From: Pseudomonas putida
Lineage (GTDB): Bacteria > Pseudomonadota > Gammaproteobacteria > Pseudomonadales > Pseudomonadaceae
DNA length: 64,000 bases
NCBI RefSeq assembly: GCF_001976065.1
Contig: NZ_MNAH01000001.1
Coordinates: forward strand, 471,066-535,065
Reading direction: 5' to 3'
A model generated the notes under the pieces. That model was not told where the DNA came from, ran no database searches, and saw nothing but the letters and a program-made list of their open reading frames with translations. This document shows, piece after piece, positions 36,270 to 45,696 of the stretch (the stretch's first letter is position 1; each line of letters begins with the position of its first letter). The position numbers and the translations under genes are program-made.

Positions 36270-37883
36270 TGTAGGAGCCGGCTTGCCGGCGAAGGCGGTG
36301 GGTCAGGCGATGGAAATGTTGGCTGTGCCGGCCTCTTCGCTGGCAAGCCAGCTCCTACAGGTTTACTGGGCGCTGGCGGAATTTGCGTCTGGCCTAATCC
36401 TCTGTAGGAGCCGGCTTGCCGGCGAAGGCGGTGGGTCAGGCGAGGGAGATGCTGGCTGTGTCGGCCTCTTCGCTGGCAAGCCAGCGCCTACAGGTTTACT
36501 GGGCGCTGCCGGAGTTTGCGTCTGGCCTAATCCTCTGTAGGAGCCGGCTTGCCGGCGAAGGCGGTGGGTCAGGCGAGGGAGATGTTGGCTGTGCCGGCCT
36601 CTTCGCTGGCAAGCCAGCGCCTACAGGTTTACTGGGCGCTGCCGGAGTTTGCGTCTGACCAAATCCTCTGTAGGAGCCGGCTTGCCGGCGAAGGCGGTGG
36701 GTCAGGCGATGTAAATGTTGGCTGTGCCGGCCTCTTCGCTGGCAAGCCAGCTCCTACAGGTTTACTGGGCGCTAGCGGAATTTGCGCCGGGCCTAATCCT
36801 CTGTAGGAGCCGGCTTGCCGGCGAAGGCGGTGGGTCAGGCGATGGAAATGTTGGCTGTGCCGGCCTCATCGCTGGCAAGCCAGCTCCTACAGGTTTACTG
36901 GGCGCTGGCGGAATTTGCGTCTGGCCTAATCCTCTGTAGGAGCCGGCTTGTCAGGCGATGGAGATGTTGGCTGTGTCGGCCTTTTCGCTGGCAAGCCAGC
37001 TCCTACAGGTTTACGGGGCGCTGGCGGAATTTGCGTCTGGCCTAATCCTCTGTAGGAGCCGGCTTGCCGGCGAAGGCGGTGGGTCAGGCGATGGAAATGT
37101 TGGCTGTGCCGGCCTCATCGCTGGCAAGCCAGCTCCTACAGGTTTACTGGGCGCTGGCGGAATTTGCGTCTGGCCTAATCCTCTGTAGGAGCCGGCTTGC
37201 CGGCGAAGGCGGTGGGTCAGGCGATGTAAATGTTGGCTGTGCCGGCCTCTTCGCTGGCAAGCCAGCTCCTACAGGTTTACTGGGCGCTAGCGGAATTTGC
37301 GCCGGGCCTAATCCTCTGTAGGAGCCGGCTTGCCGGCGAAGGCGGTGTGTCAGGCGATGGAGATGTTGGCTGTGCCGGCCTCTTCGCTGGCAAGCCAGCT
37401 CCTACAGGTTTACGGGGCGCTGGCGGAATTTGCGCCGGGCCTAATCCTCTGTAGGAGCCGGCTTGCCGGCGAAGGCGGTGGGTCAGGCGATGGAGATCTT
37501 GGCTGTGTCGGCCTCTTCGCTGGCAAGCCAGCTCCTACAGGTTTGCTGGTCGCTGGCGGAATTTGCGTCTGGCCTAATCCTCTGTAGGAGCCGGCTTGCC
37601 GGCGAAGGCGGTGGGTCAGGCGATGGAGATGTTGGCTGTGCCGGCCTCTTCGCTGGCAAGCCAGCTCCTACAGGTTTACTGGGCGCTGGCGGAATTTGCG
37701 TCTGGCCTAATCCTCTGTAGGAGCCGGCTTGCCGGCGAAGGCGGTGGGTCAGGCGATGGAGATGTTGGCTGTGTCGGCCTCTTCGCTGGCAAGCCAGCTC
37801 CTACAGGTTTACTGGGCGCTAGCGGAATTTGCGCCGGGCCTAATCCTCTGTAGGAGCCGGCTTGCCGGCGAAGGCGGTGGGTC
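36270..37883. repeat. Tandem REPIN array, 133 bp period, 12 units plus a partial
   Basis: Units begin TGTAGGAGCCGGCTTGCCGG at 36270, 36403, 36536, 36669, 36802, 36935, 37051, 37184, 37317, 37450, 37583 and 37716, with a truncated 13th at 37849. Each holds two inverted REP sequences (GTAGGAGCCGGCTTGCC and GGCAAGCCAGCTCCTAC) plus a 35-40 bp spacer TTTACTGGGCGCTGGCGG continuing to CTAATCCTC. The unit at 36935 lacks 17 bp, giving 116 bp. Units differ by a few bases. Short open frames in it are repeat artefacts. Confidence 0.95.
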
Positions 37884-37912
37884 TGAACTGGCCTAATTAT
37901 TCCGGACACCTC

Positions 37913-38110
37913 TTAAGGGCGATATGATTTCGTGGTGGAGGCCGAGATGCCGCCGTAAAAGAACACTGAACGCCAGCCCAGGGACGGAATGATTTGCGCC
38001 GCGATGAGACCGCCGATCGTGGCGCCCAGTGCGTAGGCGGTGGATTGCAGGCTGATGGCCAGGCTGCGCCACTTCTAGTTGGCGTACTCCCCCGGCGATG
38101 GAGCATGCAA
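37913..38110 (-). pseudogene. MFS (aromatic-acid transporter-like) fragment
   Basis: On the minus strand the sequence reads GEYAN-stop-KWRSLAISLQSTAYALG, then ATIGGLIAAQIIPSLGWRSVFFYGG, and soon stops. This is the conserved middle (helices 4-5) of AAHS-type MFS transporters, carriers of 4-hydroxybenzoate and similar acids. An in-frame TAG at 38075-38077, the missing N- and C-termini and the REPIN array on one side show it is a relic. It lies downstream of the Rieske oxygenase and probably once completed that uptake-oxidation module. Confidence 0.75.
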
Positions 38111-38162
38111 GGGCCTGGAAAATGCGCACGCACACTCAATCGGTAAGCGTGCGCCGGGGACT

Positions 38163-39230
38163 TCAGGAAGCGGACTGGCGCAGTTGCTCGATGATGCGGC
38201 GGGCGCGATTGGCGCCGGCATCGACATGGATGTCGATCATCGGGCGTACGCCGAACCGGCACATGTTTCGGTACTGGGCTTCGATCACCACCTTGTCTTC
38301 GTCGAAGGTCAATATCGTCTGCTCAACCACCTTGGCCTTGATGGCTTCGGGATCGCTTTCGGGGTTGGTGGCAATGGTCCAGAAGTAGTGACTGGTGGTG
38401 GCGGTCTCGGGTGTGACCCCGTGGAACCCGCGCATATGGAAACCACCACGATCGGGGTCGTCCAGGTTGTCAGTACCGGCATCCACCGCACCGGTCCAGA
38501 TGCGCAGGTGGCTGACGTGAAATTCGATTTCCTGCCAACGGTCCACGGTGCCTTTGAACGGGTAGGCGGCGGTGTAGGTGGGGGGTGGAACAGAGTCCGG
38601 CATGTGGCGCACGACCCGCACCACATCGCCTTCACTCTCCACGCTCATGCGGGCATTCATGTGGATGCTGGCGTTGCCGCCGATGGTGTGCAGGTGCACA
38701 TAACCCAGGTGGCTCAAGTCCATCAGGTTGTCGTGGATCAGCTGGTAAGGCGCGTCGTAGTGGTAGACGTTGCCGTCGAACAAGTACTTGCCACTGCTGT
38801 GGACAGGGTAGGTCGGTGGCTCGCAGGTCGGCTCGGGATGCGCCTCGCTGCCCAGCCAGATCCAGACGATCTGGTCCTGCTCTCGCACATGATAGGCGGG
38901 CACTTTGGCCTTGCTCGGAATCTTGTCCTGGCCCGGGATTTCCACGCATGTGCCGCGTTCATCGAACAGCAGGCCATGGTAGCCACAACGAATGCCAGAC
39001 GCTTCGAGGGTGCCATTCGACAGGGGCAGTGCCCTGTGGCAGCAGCGGTCCTCCAGCGCAGCGACCTCGCCGTCGGGTTTGCGAAACAGCACGACCGGCT
39101 TGTTGAGCAGTGTCCGGCCCACGGGTTTGTCCTTCAACTCCCAACCGAGGGCCGCGACGTACCACTGGTCCAGGGGAAAGGCAGGCAAGGTCGGCGCTGC
39201 AATTTCTTCGGCAAGCGACTGGATGTTCAT
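38163..39230 (-). CDS. Rieske non-haem iron oxygenase, alpha subunit (VanA-like)
   Basis: A 355-residue oxygenase of the vanillate O-demethylase/phthalate dioxygenase class. The Rieske ligands are C63-C-H65 and C82-x2-H85. The mononuclear iron motif is D171-LS-H174-x4-H179. Such enzymes hydroxylate or O-demethylate aromatic acids with electrons from a partner reductase, which is encoded 33 bases upstream. GGAGA precedes the ATG. It is divergent from a MarR gene. The substrate is not determined; vanillate-like methoxy-aromatics are one option. Confidence 0.88.
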   Translation of the reverse strand: MNIQSLAEEIAAPTLPAFPLDQWYVAALGWELKDKPVGRTLLNKPVVLFRKPDGEVAALEDRCCHRALPLSNGTLEASGIRCGYHGLLFDERGTCVEIPGQDKIPSKAKVPAYHVREQDQIVWIWLGSEAHPEPTCEPPTYPVHSSGKYLFDGNVYHYDAPYQLIHDNLMDLSHLGYVHLHTIGGNASIHMNARMSVESEGDVVRVVRHMPDSVPPPTYTAAYPFKGTVDRWQEIEFHVSHLRIWTGAVDAGTDNLDDPDRGGFHMRGFHGVTPETATTSHYFWTIATNPESDPEAIKAKVVEQTILTFDEDKVVIEAQYRNMCRFGVRPMIDIHVDAGANRARRIIEQLRQSAS

Positions 39231-39263
39231 GGGTGTTCTCCAGGTTTGATGTTGTTGTTCGAT

Positions 39264-40217
39264 TCAGAGATCCAGCACCAGGCGTGGCGATCTGGCGCGA
39301 GAGCAGCAGGGGGTAAAGCGGTCGTTGGCGGCGCGTTCGGCCGCTGTCAGGAATTGGTCCCGGTGCTCGGGGATGCCCTTCAACACACGGGTTACGCAGG
39401 TGCCGCAGACGCCTTGCTCGCAGGATGACTCGATTGTTATGCCGGCCTCGTCCAGTACTTCGAACACCGTGCGTTCGGCTGGAATCTGGATAACCTGGCC
39501 GCTGCGTACGAGTTCGACCTCGAAGGGCGCATTGGCGCTTTGATCGACAGGGTCTGCGGCAAAGAACTCCTTGTGTACGCGGTGCTGGGACCAGCCTGCG
39601 TTCTGCGCAGCCTCGAGGATGTAGTTCATGTAACCGCCCGGGCCACACACATAAAGGTGGGTGCCGGCGTCGGGTGTGGCGAGCAGGGCGGGCGCATCCA
39701 GTTTCTGCAGGGCCGAGCCGCTGTCGTCATGCAGCTTGATGCGATCGGCGAACGGCGTTTGTGCCAGCAGCGCCACGAACGCCGCGCGTGCGCTTGAGCG
39801 AAAGCAGTAATGCAACTCGAAGTCGGCGCCCTGGTGCGCCAGCTCATAGGCCATGGCCAGCATGGGCGTGATGCCGATACCGCCGCCAAACAACAGGTGT
39901 CGGCGGGCTGAGCGATCCAGCGGGAAGAGGTTGCGCGGAGCACTGATGGTCAGCGTTTGCCCCGACCGTACCTGCTCGTGCATGGCCCTGGAGCCGCCAC
40001 GGGAACTTGGGTCCTTGAGCACACTGATCATGTAGCGATGGCGTTCCCTGGGATCGTTGCACAAGGAGTACTGGCGGGTGAGGCCCTCGGCTATGTGAAT
40101 GTCGATGTGGGCACCGGCTTCGAACGCCGGCAGCGTGCTGCCGTCCGCGGCACATAGTTCGAAACTGCAGATGCCTTCGGCTTCGTCCGCTTTGCGGGTG
40201 ACGTTGACTTGAAGCAT
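39264..40217 (-). CDS. Oxygenase reductase (VanB/phthalate dioxygenase reductase-like)
   Basis: A 317-residue reductase with three modules: a flavin-binding barrel with [10 protein letters not shown] near residue 70, NAD-binding with [13 protein letters not shown] near 113-125, and a C-terminal plant-type [2Fe-2S] ferredoxin with CEQGVCGTC. It passes electrons from NADH to the oxygenase of the next gene. GGAGGG precedes the ATG. It is first in a two-gene operon divergent from marR. Confidence 0.9.
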   Translation of the reverse strand: MLQVNVTRKADEAEGICSFELCAADGSTLPAFEAGAHIDIHIAEGLTRQYSLCNDPRERHRYMISVLKDPSSRGGSRAMHEQVRSGQTLTISAPRNLFPLDRSARRHLLFGGGIGITPMLAMAYELAHQGADFELHYCFRSSARAAFVALLAQTPFADRIKLHDDSGSALQKLDAPALLATPDAGTHLYVCGPGGYMNYILEAAQNAGWSQHRVHKEFFAADPVDQSANAPFEVELVRSGQVIQIPAERTVFEVLDEAGITIESSCEQGVCGTCVTRVLKGIPEHRDQFLTAAERAANDRFTPCCSRARSPRLVLDL

Positions 40218-40452
40218 GACTTATCCCTCCACACTGAAGTGGCTGCTGAAAAAAATGGGTTAGCGCTTAGGCGAGGGGACGGGTCAGCCGGGCGCTGGCG
40301 CGTGGAGGACGGTCGTTGGCTTGGGCAAGGCGAAGGCGATGAGATTGAAGGGGTTCATGACCAGGACCTGATAATTATTTTTATGAGTCAGGGCGACGGC
40401 CTATCATGCAGGTCCCCGCCCGTGACGTTCGGTAGAGAAATCCTCCGATTAT

Positions 40453-40472
40453 TTAGTTGCGGTGTCAACTAA
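40453..40472. promoter_or_regulatory. Palindromic MarR-type operator
   Basis: TTAGTTG-N6-CAACTAA is a perfect 7 bp inverted repeat in the region between the divergent oxygenase-reductase operon and the MarR gene, 35 bp before the MarR ATG. The size and AT-rich symmetry fit a MarR dimer site. Confidence 0.75.
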
Positions 40473-40506
40473 TATTCAGGCCCCGCCGATCCAAGGTGTT
40501 TGCTCT

Positions 40507-40977
40507 ATGTCCGCAGAAGCCCAACTGAACCTGACGCGTTACGTCCCTGCACTGCTGAATTTCCTCTCCAACAAGCTCTCTTCCGGGGCATCGCAGTGCT
40601 ATCGCAAGCATTTCGGCATCGGTGTGGTCGAGTGGCGGATGCTCTCGATGCTGGCCGTGGAAAACGACATCACCGCCAATCGAATCTGCCAGACGATCGG
40701 CCTCGACAAGAGTGCGGTAAGCCGCTCGCTGCAGTCGCTGGAAGTGGCCGGGCACATTTGCAGTCAGGTCGATTCCAAGGATGCGCGGCGCTACACCGTC
40801 AGCCTGACTGACAGCGGAAAAGCCCTGCATGCCCGGGTGCTCAAGGTCGCACTGGAGCGCGAGCGGCGCTTGCTCAGCGGGCTGTCTGCCGAGGAAGTGG
40901 ACACGCTGATCGAGTTGTTGGGCCGCCTGCATGCCCAGGTGTCCAACGTGAACGACTACGATCCGGTCGACGCTTGA
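40507..40977 (+). CDS. MarR-family transcriptional regulator
   Basis: A 156-residue winged-helix regulator. It contains VEWRMLSMLAVENDITANRICQTIGLDKSAVSRSLQSLE (recognition region), then DSKDARRYTVSLTDSGKALH (wing). It probably represses the divergent VanA/VanB-like operon until an aromatic ligand binds, as VanR-like MarR proteins do. I start at the ATG at 40507 (AAGGTG upstream). An in-frame GTG at 40462 lies inside the operator palindrome and is unlikely to be used. Confidence 0.88.
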   Translation: MSAEAQLNLTRYVPALLNFLSNKLSSGASQCYRKHFGIGVVEWRMLSMLAVENDITANRICQTIGLDKSAVSRSLQSLEVAGHICSQVDSKDARRYTVSLTDSGKALHARVLKVALERERRLLSGLSAEEVDTLIELLGRLHAQVSNVNDYDPVDA

Positions 40978-41022
40978 GCCTGCGCATCAATACCTGAGGT
41001 TCCGCTCGCCCGTCGTTGAGGT

Positions 41023-41059
41023 ATTGCGCCTGCCGATAGGACGCATCCCGACAAGCGAT
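41023..41059 (+). promoter_or_regulatory. Tandem ATC-N9-GAT operator, site C
   Basis: ATT-N9-GAT-N7-ATC-N9-GAT followed by TAGTCA. One base departs from the ideal in the first half. It shares GCATCCC and GCGATTAGTCA with site A, though it lies more than 20 kb away. It is 81 bp before the chemoreceptor leader frame. Confidence 0.8.
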
Positions 41060-41139
41060 TAGTCATCCCCCCCTCTGTCCCGGCAACCTGTATCCGTCGT
41101 TTGGTCTGCCAACAAAAACAATAAAAGAGGGTTCGTTCG

Positions 41140-41196
41140 ATGGCTATTTGCTCCATCGCTGCATCGCCGCGGGTGCCAGGTTTTTCCTGCCGATGA
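41140..41196 (+). CDS. Putative 18-codon leader peptide before the chemoreceptor
   Basis: An ATG with a good ribosome site (AAAAGAGGG, eight bases upstream) opens an 18-codon frame, [18 protein letters not shown]. Its TGA stop overlaps the chemoreceptor ATG (ATGA). This is the layout of translational coupling. No function beyond coupling can be claimed. Confidence 0.4.
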   Translation: MAICSIAASPRVPGFSCR

Positions 41197-43127
41197 CCAG
41201 CCACTTCCTCGGTGCCTTGACGATTCGCCTGAGTGTGGGCGGCAAGCTGTCGCTCGGCTTCGGGCTGGTGCTTGTCTGCACACTGGGCATGGCGCTCAGC
41301 GCCTGGTATGCGGTGCAGGTCAGCCAAGCCAGCGCCACCCGTTTACGCGAGCTGGACCAACAGAAAGCCAGCCTCGCCCAGGCGCGGCTGGCGGAGAAGG
41401 ACTTCGGTTTGCTGCCGTCGGCGGAGGCTGCCGCGCAGGTCGGGCAAGCGTTGAGTCAGTTGCGCGCCGGCGTGGGCGAGGAATTCGCACCTGCGCTTTC
41501 GGACGCCGCCGAGCGTTACCTGAAGGCGTTCCAAGCCTATGCCGAGGCGCGCCAGCAGGCGTTACAGGCGCGTCTGCGCATGCAAGAGCTGGCGCAGACG
41601 GCGGGGCAACGTTTCGGCGAGGTGTTCCTCGACCAACTGGACGATATCAACCTGAATCTCGAGCAGCAGCGGTTGCCCGATGCGCAGTCCATGCAGCAAC
41701 TGGAAGAGGCGGTGGCCTTACGCGAACGCCTGGCCAACCTGCGCGACAGCGAGCTGTTTTTTTCCCTGGACCCGCAGAAGCGCTACCAGGACGATTGGGT
41801 CAACCGGGTCAGTGAGCTGGCGACGGCGCTGAACAGCCTGAATGCGCAACTCGACGGCGATCGGCATCGGGCACTGGATGAGGCCAGCGCCGCGCTCAGC
41901 GAATATCGACAGGCCTTCCTGGCTTATGCCGCCAGTGGCGAACAGGCCATGGCGCAACAGCTGAACATGTCGAGTTCGGCCGAGAAAGTGACGATGCTGC
42001 TGGAAGACGAGCGCGTCAGGGCCGCGCAATCCTACGAATTGCTCCGCCAACGTCTGCAGTTGCAACTGGCGGCGATGGTGCTGCTGGCGGTGGTGCTCAG
42101 TGTCGGTGCCTGCCTGTTGATCCGGCGCTCGATTGTTACCCCGCTGAAGTCGATGCTTGAGCTGGCGCAACGGGTGGCGGCGGGGGACCTGCAAGAGCGT
42201 CCCGGATTACTCGCTCGGCACGACGAACTGGGCCAGCTCGGCCACGCGATCGACCTGATGATGCAGGCGCTGCGCAACCTGGTCGGACGCATCGGCAGCG
42301 AAGTGCAACAGCTTGACGGTGCTGCCATCACCCTGGACGCCATGGTCGAGCGCACAGGGCAGGGCGTGCGGGCTCAGCGCGAACAGGCCGCGCAGGTCGT
42401 GCAGTCCATGCAGCATATGACCCTGGCTGCGGCACAGGTGACCCGGCAAGTCGCAGACAACCAGAAAACCCTGGGTGCGACCTGCGAGCTGATCCATCAG
42501 GGCGACGATCTGGTACGACAAGCCAGTCAAAGTTTGCAGCGGTTGGCGCTGGAAATGACCAGCAGTGCCAGCTCCATGCACCTGCTGGAACAAGAGAGCC
42601 AGGCCATTACCCGTGTGCTGGACGTGATCAGCGCCATCGCCGAGCAGACCAATCTGTTGGCGTTGAACGCGGCTATCGAGGCTGCCCGTGCCGGTGAGCA
42701 GGGGCGTGGTTTTGCAGTGGTTGCGGACGAAGTGCGGGCCCTGGCCAGTCGTACGCGAGCGTCGACGGGGGAGATCGACAGCATGATTCAGCGTCTCGGC
42801 CAGGTGACCGCGGAGACTGCCGCCAGCCTGTGTGACAGCCAGCGCCTGACCGCCGAGGGCGTTGATCTGACGGCGCGCGCGAACCAGGTGCTGGACGCGA
42901 TTACCGAGGCGATCTCGCGTGTCGAACACACCGGACAGAGCATCGCACAGGCGGCAGCGACTCAGCATGAGCTGGTTTGCAAGGTCGACGCTGCCTTGGG
43001 TCAGGTGGACCTGGTGGTGGAGCAGAATGCCGAGGAGTGTGGACGCCTGGAAATGGCCAATGGCGACCTGCAGCGCCTCAGTGCAAGCCTGGGCGCAGCG
43101 GTCGGAGCGTTTCGCGCAAACAGCTGA
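41193..43127 (+). CDS. Methyl-accepting chemotaxis protein, HBM-like sensor
   Basis: A 644-residue chemoreceptor. A first membrane helix (about residues 15-40) leads to a roughly 250-residue helical periplasmic sensor, the size of a helical bimodular (McpS-type) domain. A second helix near 289-310, a HAMP domain and a cytoplasmic signalling domain follow, with the signature [20 protein letters not shown] near residue 482. Known HBM receptors sense organic acids or aromatic acids. Site C upstream puts it in the same regulon as the catabolic genes. I use the ATG at 41193; a TTG at 41148 is possible. Confidence 0.87.
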   Translation: MTSHFLGALTIRLSVGGKLSLGFGLVLVCTLGMALSAWYAVQVSQASATRLRELDQQKASLAQARLAEKDFGLLPSAEAAAQVGQALSQLRAGVGEEFAPALSDAAERYLKAFQAYAEARQQALQARLRMQELAQTAGQRFGEVFLDQLDDINLNLEQQRLPDAQSMQQLEEAVALRERLANLRDSELFFSLDPQKRYQDDWVNRVSELATALNSLNAQLDGDRHRALDEASAALSEYRQAFLAYAASGEQAMAQQLNMSSSAEKVTMLLEDERVRAAQSYELLRQRLQLQLAAMVLLAVVLSVGACLLIRRSIVTPLKSMLELAQRVAAGDLQERPGLLARHDELGQLGHAIDLMMQALRNLVGRIGSEVQQLDGAAITLDAMVERTGQGVRAQREQAAQVVQSMQHMTLAAAQVTRQVADNQKTLGATCELIHQGDDLVRQASQSLQRLALEMTSSASSMHLLEQESQAITRVLDVISAIAEQTNLLALNAAIEAARAGEQGRGFAVVADEVRALASRTRASTGEIDSMIQRLGQVTAETAASLCDSQRLTAEGVDLTARANQVLDAITEAISRVEHTGQSIAQAAATQHELVCKVDAALGQVDLVVEQNAEECGRLEMANGDLQRLSASLGAAVGAFRANS

Positions 43128-43278
43128 AACCAGCAGCTCTGCGTTGATGACCGATGAGTCTTGGCCGTGAACGAATGGCTCGCGCGTGTCGAGATCAGGT
43201 ACGGAGGCGGCGCGATCAGGTAACTGATTTGACGGAAAAGCCGGGTAAGGTGGCGCATCTTTTGCCGCGGTGCACACA

Positions 43279-44679
43279 ATGACAAGCCCGAGTTCCAAGG
43301 ATTCGAACGGCCAATTGGCGCAGGGCTTCAAGCCTCGTCACGTCACCATGCTTTCCATTGCCGGCATCATCGGTGCCGGATTATTCGTCGGGTCCGGGCA
43401 TGCCATTGCGGCGGCCGGCCCGGCCGTCTTGCTGGCCTATCTGTTCTCCGGGCTGCTGGTGGTGCTGGTCATGCGCATGCTCGGGGAAATGGCGGTGGCC
43501 AATCCCGATACCGGGTCTTTCTCCACCTATGCCGACCAGGCCATCGGGCGCTGGGCCGGCTTCACCATCGGTTGGCTGTACTGGTGGTTCTGGGTCCTGG
43601 TAATTCCCATCGAGGCGCTGGCTGCCGGGCATGTGCTGAACCAGTGGTTTCCCCAGGTCGATGCCTGGCTGTTCGCCCTGGCGTCGATCATTGCCTTGGT
43701 GATTACCAACCTGTTCAGTGTCTCCAAGTACGGCGAATTCGAATTCTGGTTCGCCATGGCCAAGGTGGTGGCGATCATCGGTTTCATCGGCGTCGGTTTT
43801 GCGGTGTTGATGGGCTGGGTGCCCGATCGCCAGGTCAGCGGCTTGAGCGGCCTGATGGCCGACCACGGCGGGTTCGCCCCCAACGGCCTGTCGGCGGTGG
43901 TGGGCGCCTTCATCACCATCATGTTCAGCTTCATCGGCACCGAGGCCGTGACCATCGCCGCCGCCGAATCCGACAACCCCTCGCAGAACATTGCCAAGGC
44001 CACCCGTTCGGTGATCTGGCGCATCGGCGTGTTCTACCTGCTGTCGATTTTCGTGGTCATCTCCGTGGTGCCCTGGAACGATCCGTTGCTCGCTTCTGTA
44101 GGCTCCTACCAGCGCGCACTGGAAATCATGAACATCCCCCACGCCAAGTTCATGGTGGACGTGGTGGTGCTGATCGCCGTGGCCAGTTGTATGAACTCCT
44201 CAATCTACATCGCCTCGCGCATGCTGTACTCGCTGGGACGTCGTGGCGATGCGCCGAAGGCGCTGAAGGCGACCTCCAGCGAAGGCGTGCCGCGGGCAGC
44301 GGTCATCGCCAGCACCGTGCTGGGTGCGGCGATCACCGTGTGGAGCTACTTCATGCCCGCCGGCCTGTTTGAATTCCTGCTTGCCAGTTCGGGCGCGATT
44401 GCCTTGCTGGTGTACCTGGCCATTGCCGTGTCGCAGTTGCGCATGCGGCGGATGTTGCGGCGCCAGAAGGTCGAGCTGACCTTTCGCATGTGGCTGTTTC
44501 CCTGGCTGACCTGGCTGGTGATCGGGTTCATCTGCGCAGCGTTGGCGGTGATGATGATCACCCCGGAGCACCGCACCGAAGTGAGCACGACCATTGGCCT
44601 GGCGCTGGCGATTTCCTTTATCGGCCTGGTGACATCCCGTCACCCTGCACAGGCTGCCAGGGCGACTTCAGTGGGCTAG
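43279..44679 (+). CDS. Amino-acid permease (APC superfamily, GabP-like)
   Basis: A 466-residue permease with 12 hydrophobic segments. The N-terminal consensus RHVTMLSIAGIIGAGLFVGSGHAI is typical of the AAT family (GabP, ProY). The internal ESDNPSQNIAKATRSVIWRI loop also fits. It imports an amino acid or GABA-like compound; the substrate cannot be read from sequence. The ATG at 43279 is chosen over a GTG at 43270; neither has a strong ribosome site. It ends six bases before the convergent tspO-like gene. Confidence 0.85.
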   Translation: MTSPSSKDSNGQLAQGFKPRHVTMLSIAGIIGAGLFVGSGHAIAAAGPAVLLAYLFSGLLVVLVMRMLGEMAVANPDTGSFSTYADQAIGRWAGFTIGWLYWWFWVLVIPIEALAAGHVLNQWFPQVDAWLFALASIIALVITNLFSVSKYGEFEFWFAMAKVVAIIGFIGVGFAVLMGWVPDRQVSGLSGLMADHGGFAPNGLSAVVGAFITIMFSFIGTEAVTIAAAESDNPSQNIAKATRSVIWRIGVFYLLSIFVVISVVPWNDPLLASVGSYQRALEIMNIPHAKFMVDVVVLIAVASCMNSSIYIASRMLYSLGRRGDAPKALKATSSEGVPRAAVIASTVLGAAITVWSYFMPAGLFEFLLASSGAIALLVYLAIAVSQLRMRRMLRRQKVELTFRMWLFPWLTWLVIGFICAALAVMMITPEHRTEVSTTIGLALAISFIGLVTSRHPAQAARATSVG

Positions 44680-44685
44680 GTGGCC

Positions 44686-45126
44686 TCAGCGGTTATTGCG
44701 CCAAATGGAAAAATTCAACGCGGCCGCCACACACAGCCAGACGACGTAAGGAAAGAAGATCAGACCTGTGATGACATCGAGCCGCATGGCCATCACCACC
44801 ATCACCACGGCCACCACCCAGAGCAACGCCAGGATCAGCAGGGCGGCGAGAAGGTGGTGCGCGCCGAAGAACACCGGCGTCCACAGCGTATTGAGCGCGA
44901 TCTGTGCCGCCCATAACGCCAGCACCACCTGACTGCCAGGAATCAGGGTCATCCGGTACCCACCCCAGGCGAGCAGCAGGTAGATGGTCGTCCAGGCGAG
45001 TGGAAACACCCAATTGGGCGGTGTGAAACCGGGTTTGACCAGGGATTGGTACCACTGTCCCGGTTTGAACAGGATGCCAGTGCTGGCGGCCGCCGCGCAG
45101 GCGAGCAGAAAAATGAAAAAAGTCAT
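44686..45126 (-). CDS. tspO: TspO/MBR-family membrane protein
   Basis: A 146-residue protein with five hydrophobic helices. Motifs are PGQWYQSLVKPGFTPPNWVFPLAWTTIYLLLAWGGY and the late LDVITGLIFFPYVVWLCVAAALNFSIWRNN, as in TspO translocator proteins that bind tetrapyrroles and tune stress responses. Two start codons are adjacent; I use the second. It is transcribed toward the permease. Confidence 0.92.
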   Translation of the reverse strand: MTFFIFLLACAAAASTGILFKPGQWYQSLVKPGFTPPNWVFPLAWTTIYLLLAWGGYRMTLIPGSQVVLALWAAQIALNTLWTPVFFGAHHLLAALLILALLWVVAVVMVVMAMRLDVITGLIFFPYVVWLCVAAALNFSIWRNNR

Positions 45127-45282
45127 CACGAGTCCTTGGCTGAGGGTCAGTTGTCCGGGGTAGGCAGGCCATGTCGGCCTGTCTTAAACAAGGGACGCCC
45201 GGCGAAGGGAAAAGTGCAATACGAAGCGCCGACCCAGCTGTTGCAAATCGAAAACTGGATGGCCAAGGGCATTGCGTGGACT

Positions 45283-45696
45283 TCAGTCGTATCGACGAAG
45301 CGCAGACTCCACAGCGCTCAGCAAAGCTTCGCCGCTGAAGGGTTTACGCAAACATTCGATGGGCTCATAGCGGCTGGTTTGGGCCAGCGTTGCGTCATCC
45401 CAGTGTGCCGACATGCAAATCACTGGAAATCTTCTGTCCTTGAGCGTCAGCGCGTGCATGACCTCGATCCCTGACAGTCCGTTCATCTTCAAATCCAGTA
45501 GCAGACACGCGATGTCATCGAAGTTTTCGAGGGCCAGGAACTCCTCTCCCGAAATGAATACCCGAGAGTGGTATCCCGCCGACCGCAGCAGATTGGCCAG
45601 GCTTTTGCGAACGGAGGCATCATCGTCCACGATACAGACGATGATCATGGCGCTGGCGGATGACCCTGGCGCGGCGCAGTCATTGTGGGTAGTCAT
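45283..45696 (-). CDS. Stand-alone response-regulator receiver
   Basis: A 137-residue single receiver domain without output domain. Acidic residues D24-D26 and phospho-acceptor D68 (LLLDLKMNGLSG) are present, with K118 in the conserved RKPF. Its ATG overlaps the stop of the two-DNA-binding-domain regulator (ATGA). It may be a phosphate sink or relay partner for the large kinase encoded at 46952. Confidence 0.88.
   Translation of the reverse strand: MTTHNDCAAPGSSASAMIIVCIVDDDASVRKSLANLLRSAGYHSRVFISGEEFLALENFDDIACLLLDLKMNGLSGIEVMHALTLKDRRFPVICMSAHWDDATLAQTSRYEPIECLRKPFSGEALLSAVESALRRYD

Noticed and set aside
36259..37853. A ladder of overlapping 74-93 residue open frames starting MPAKAVGQAMEM or similar
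   Set aside because: They are translations of the 133 bp REPIN repeat in changing frames; no ribosome sites and no gene-like variation.
36270..37883. Possible CRISPR array
   Set aside because: Spacers between the repeats are themselves near-identical, the units are long inverted REP pairs, and there are no cas genes nearby.
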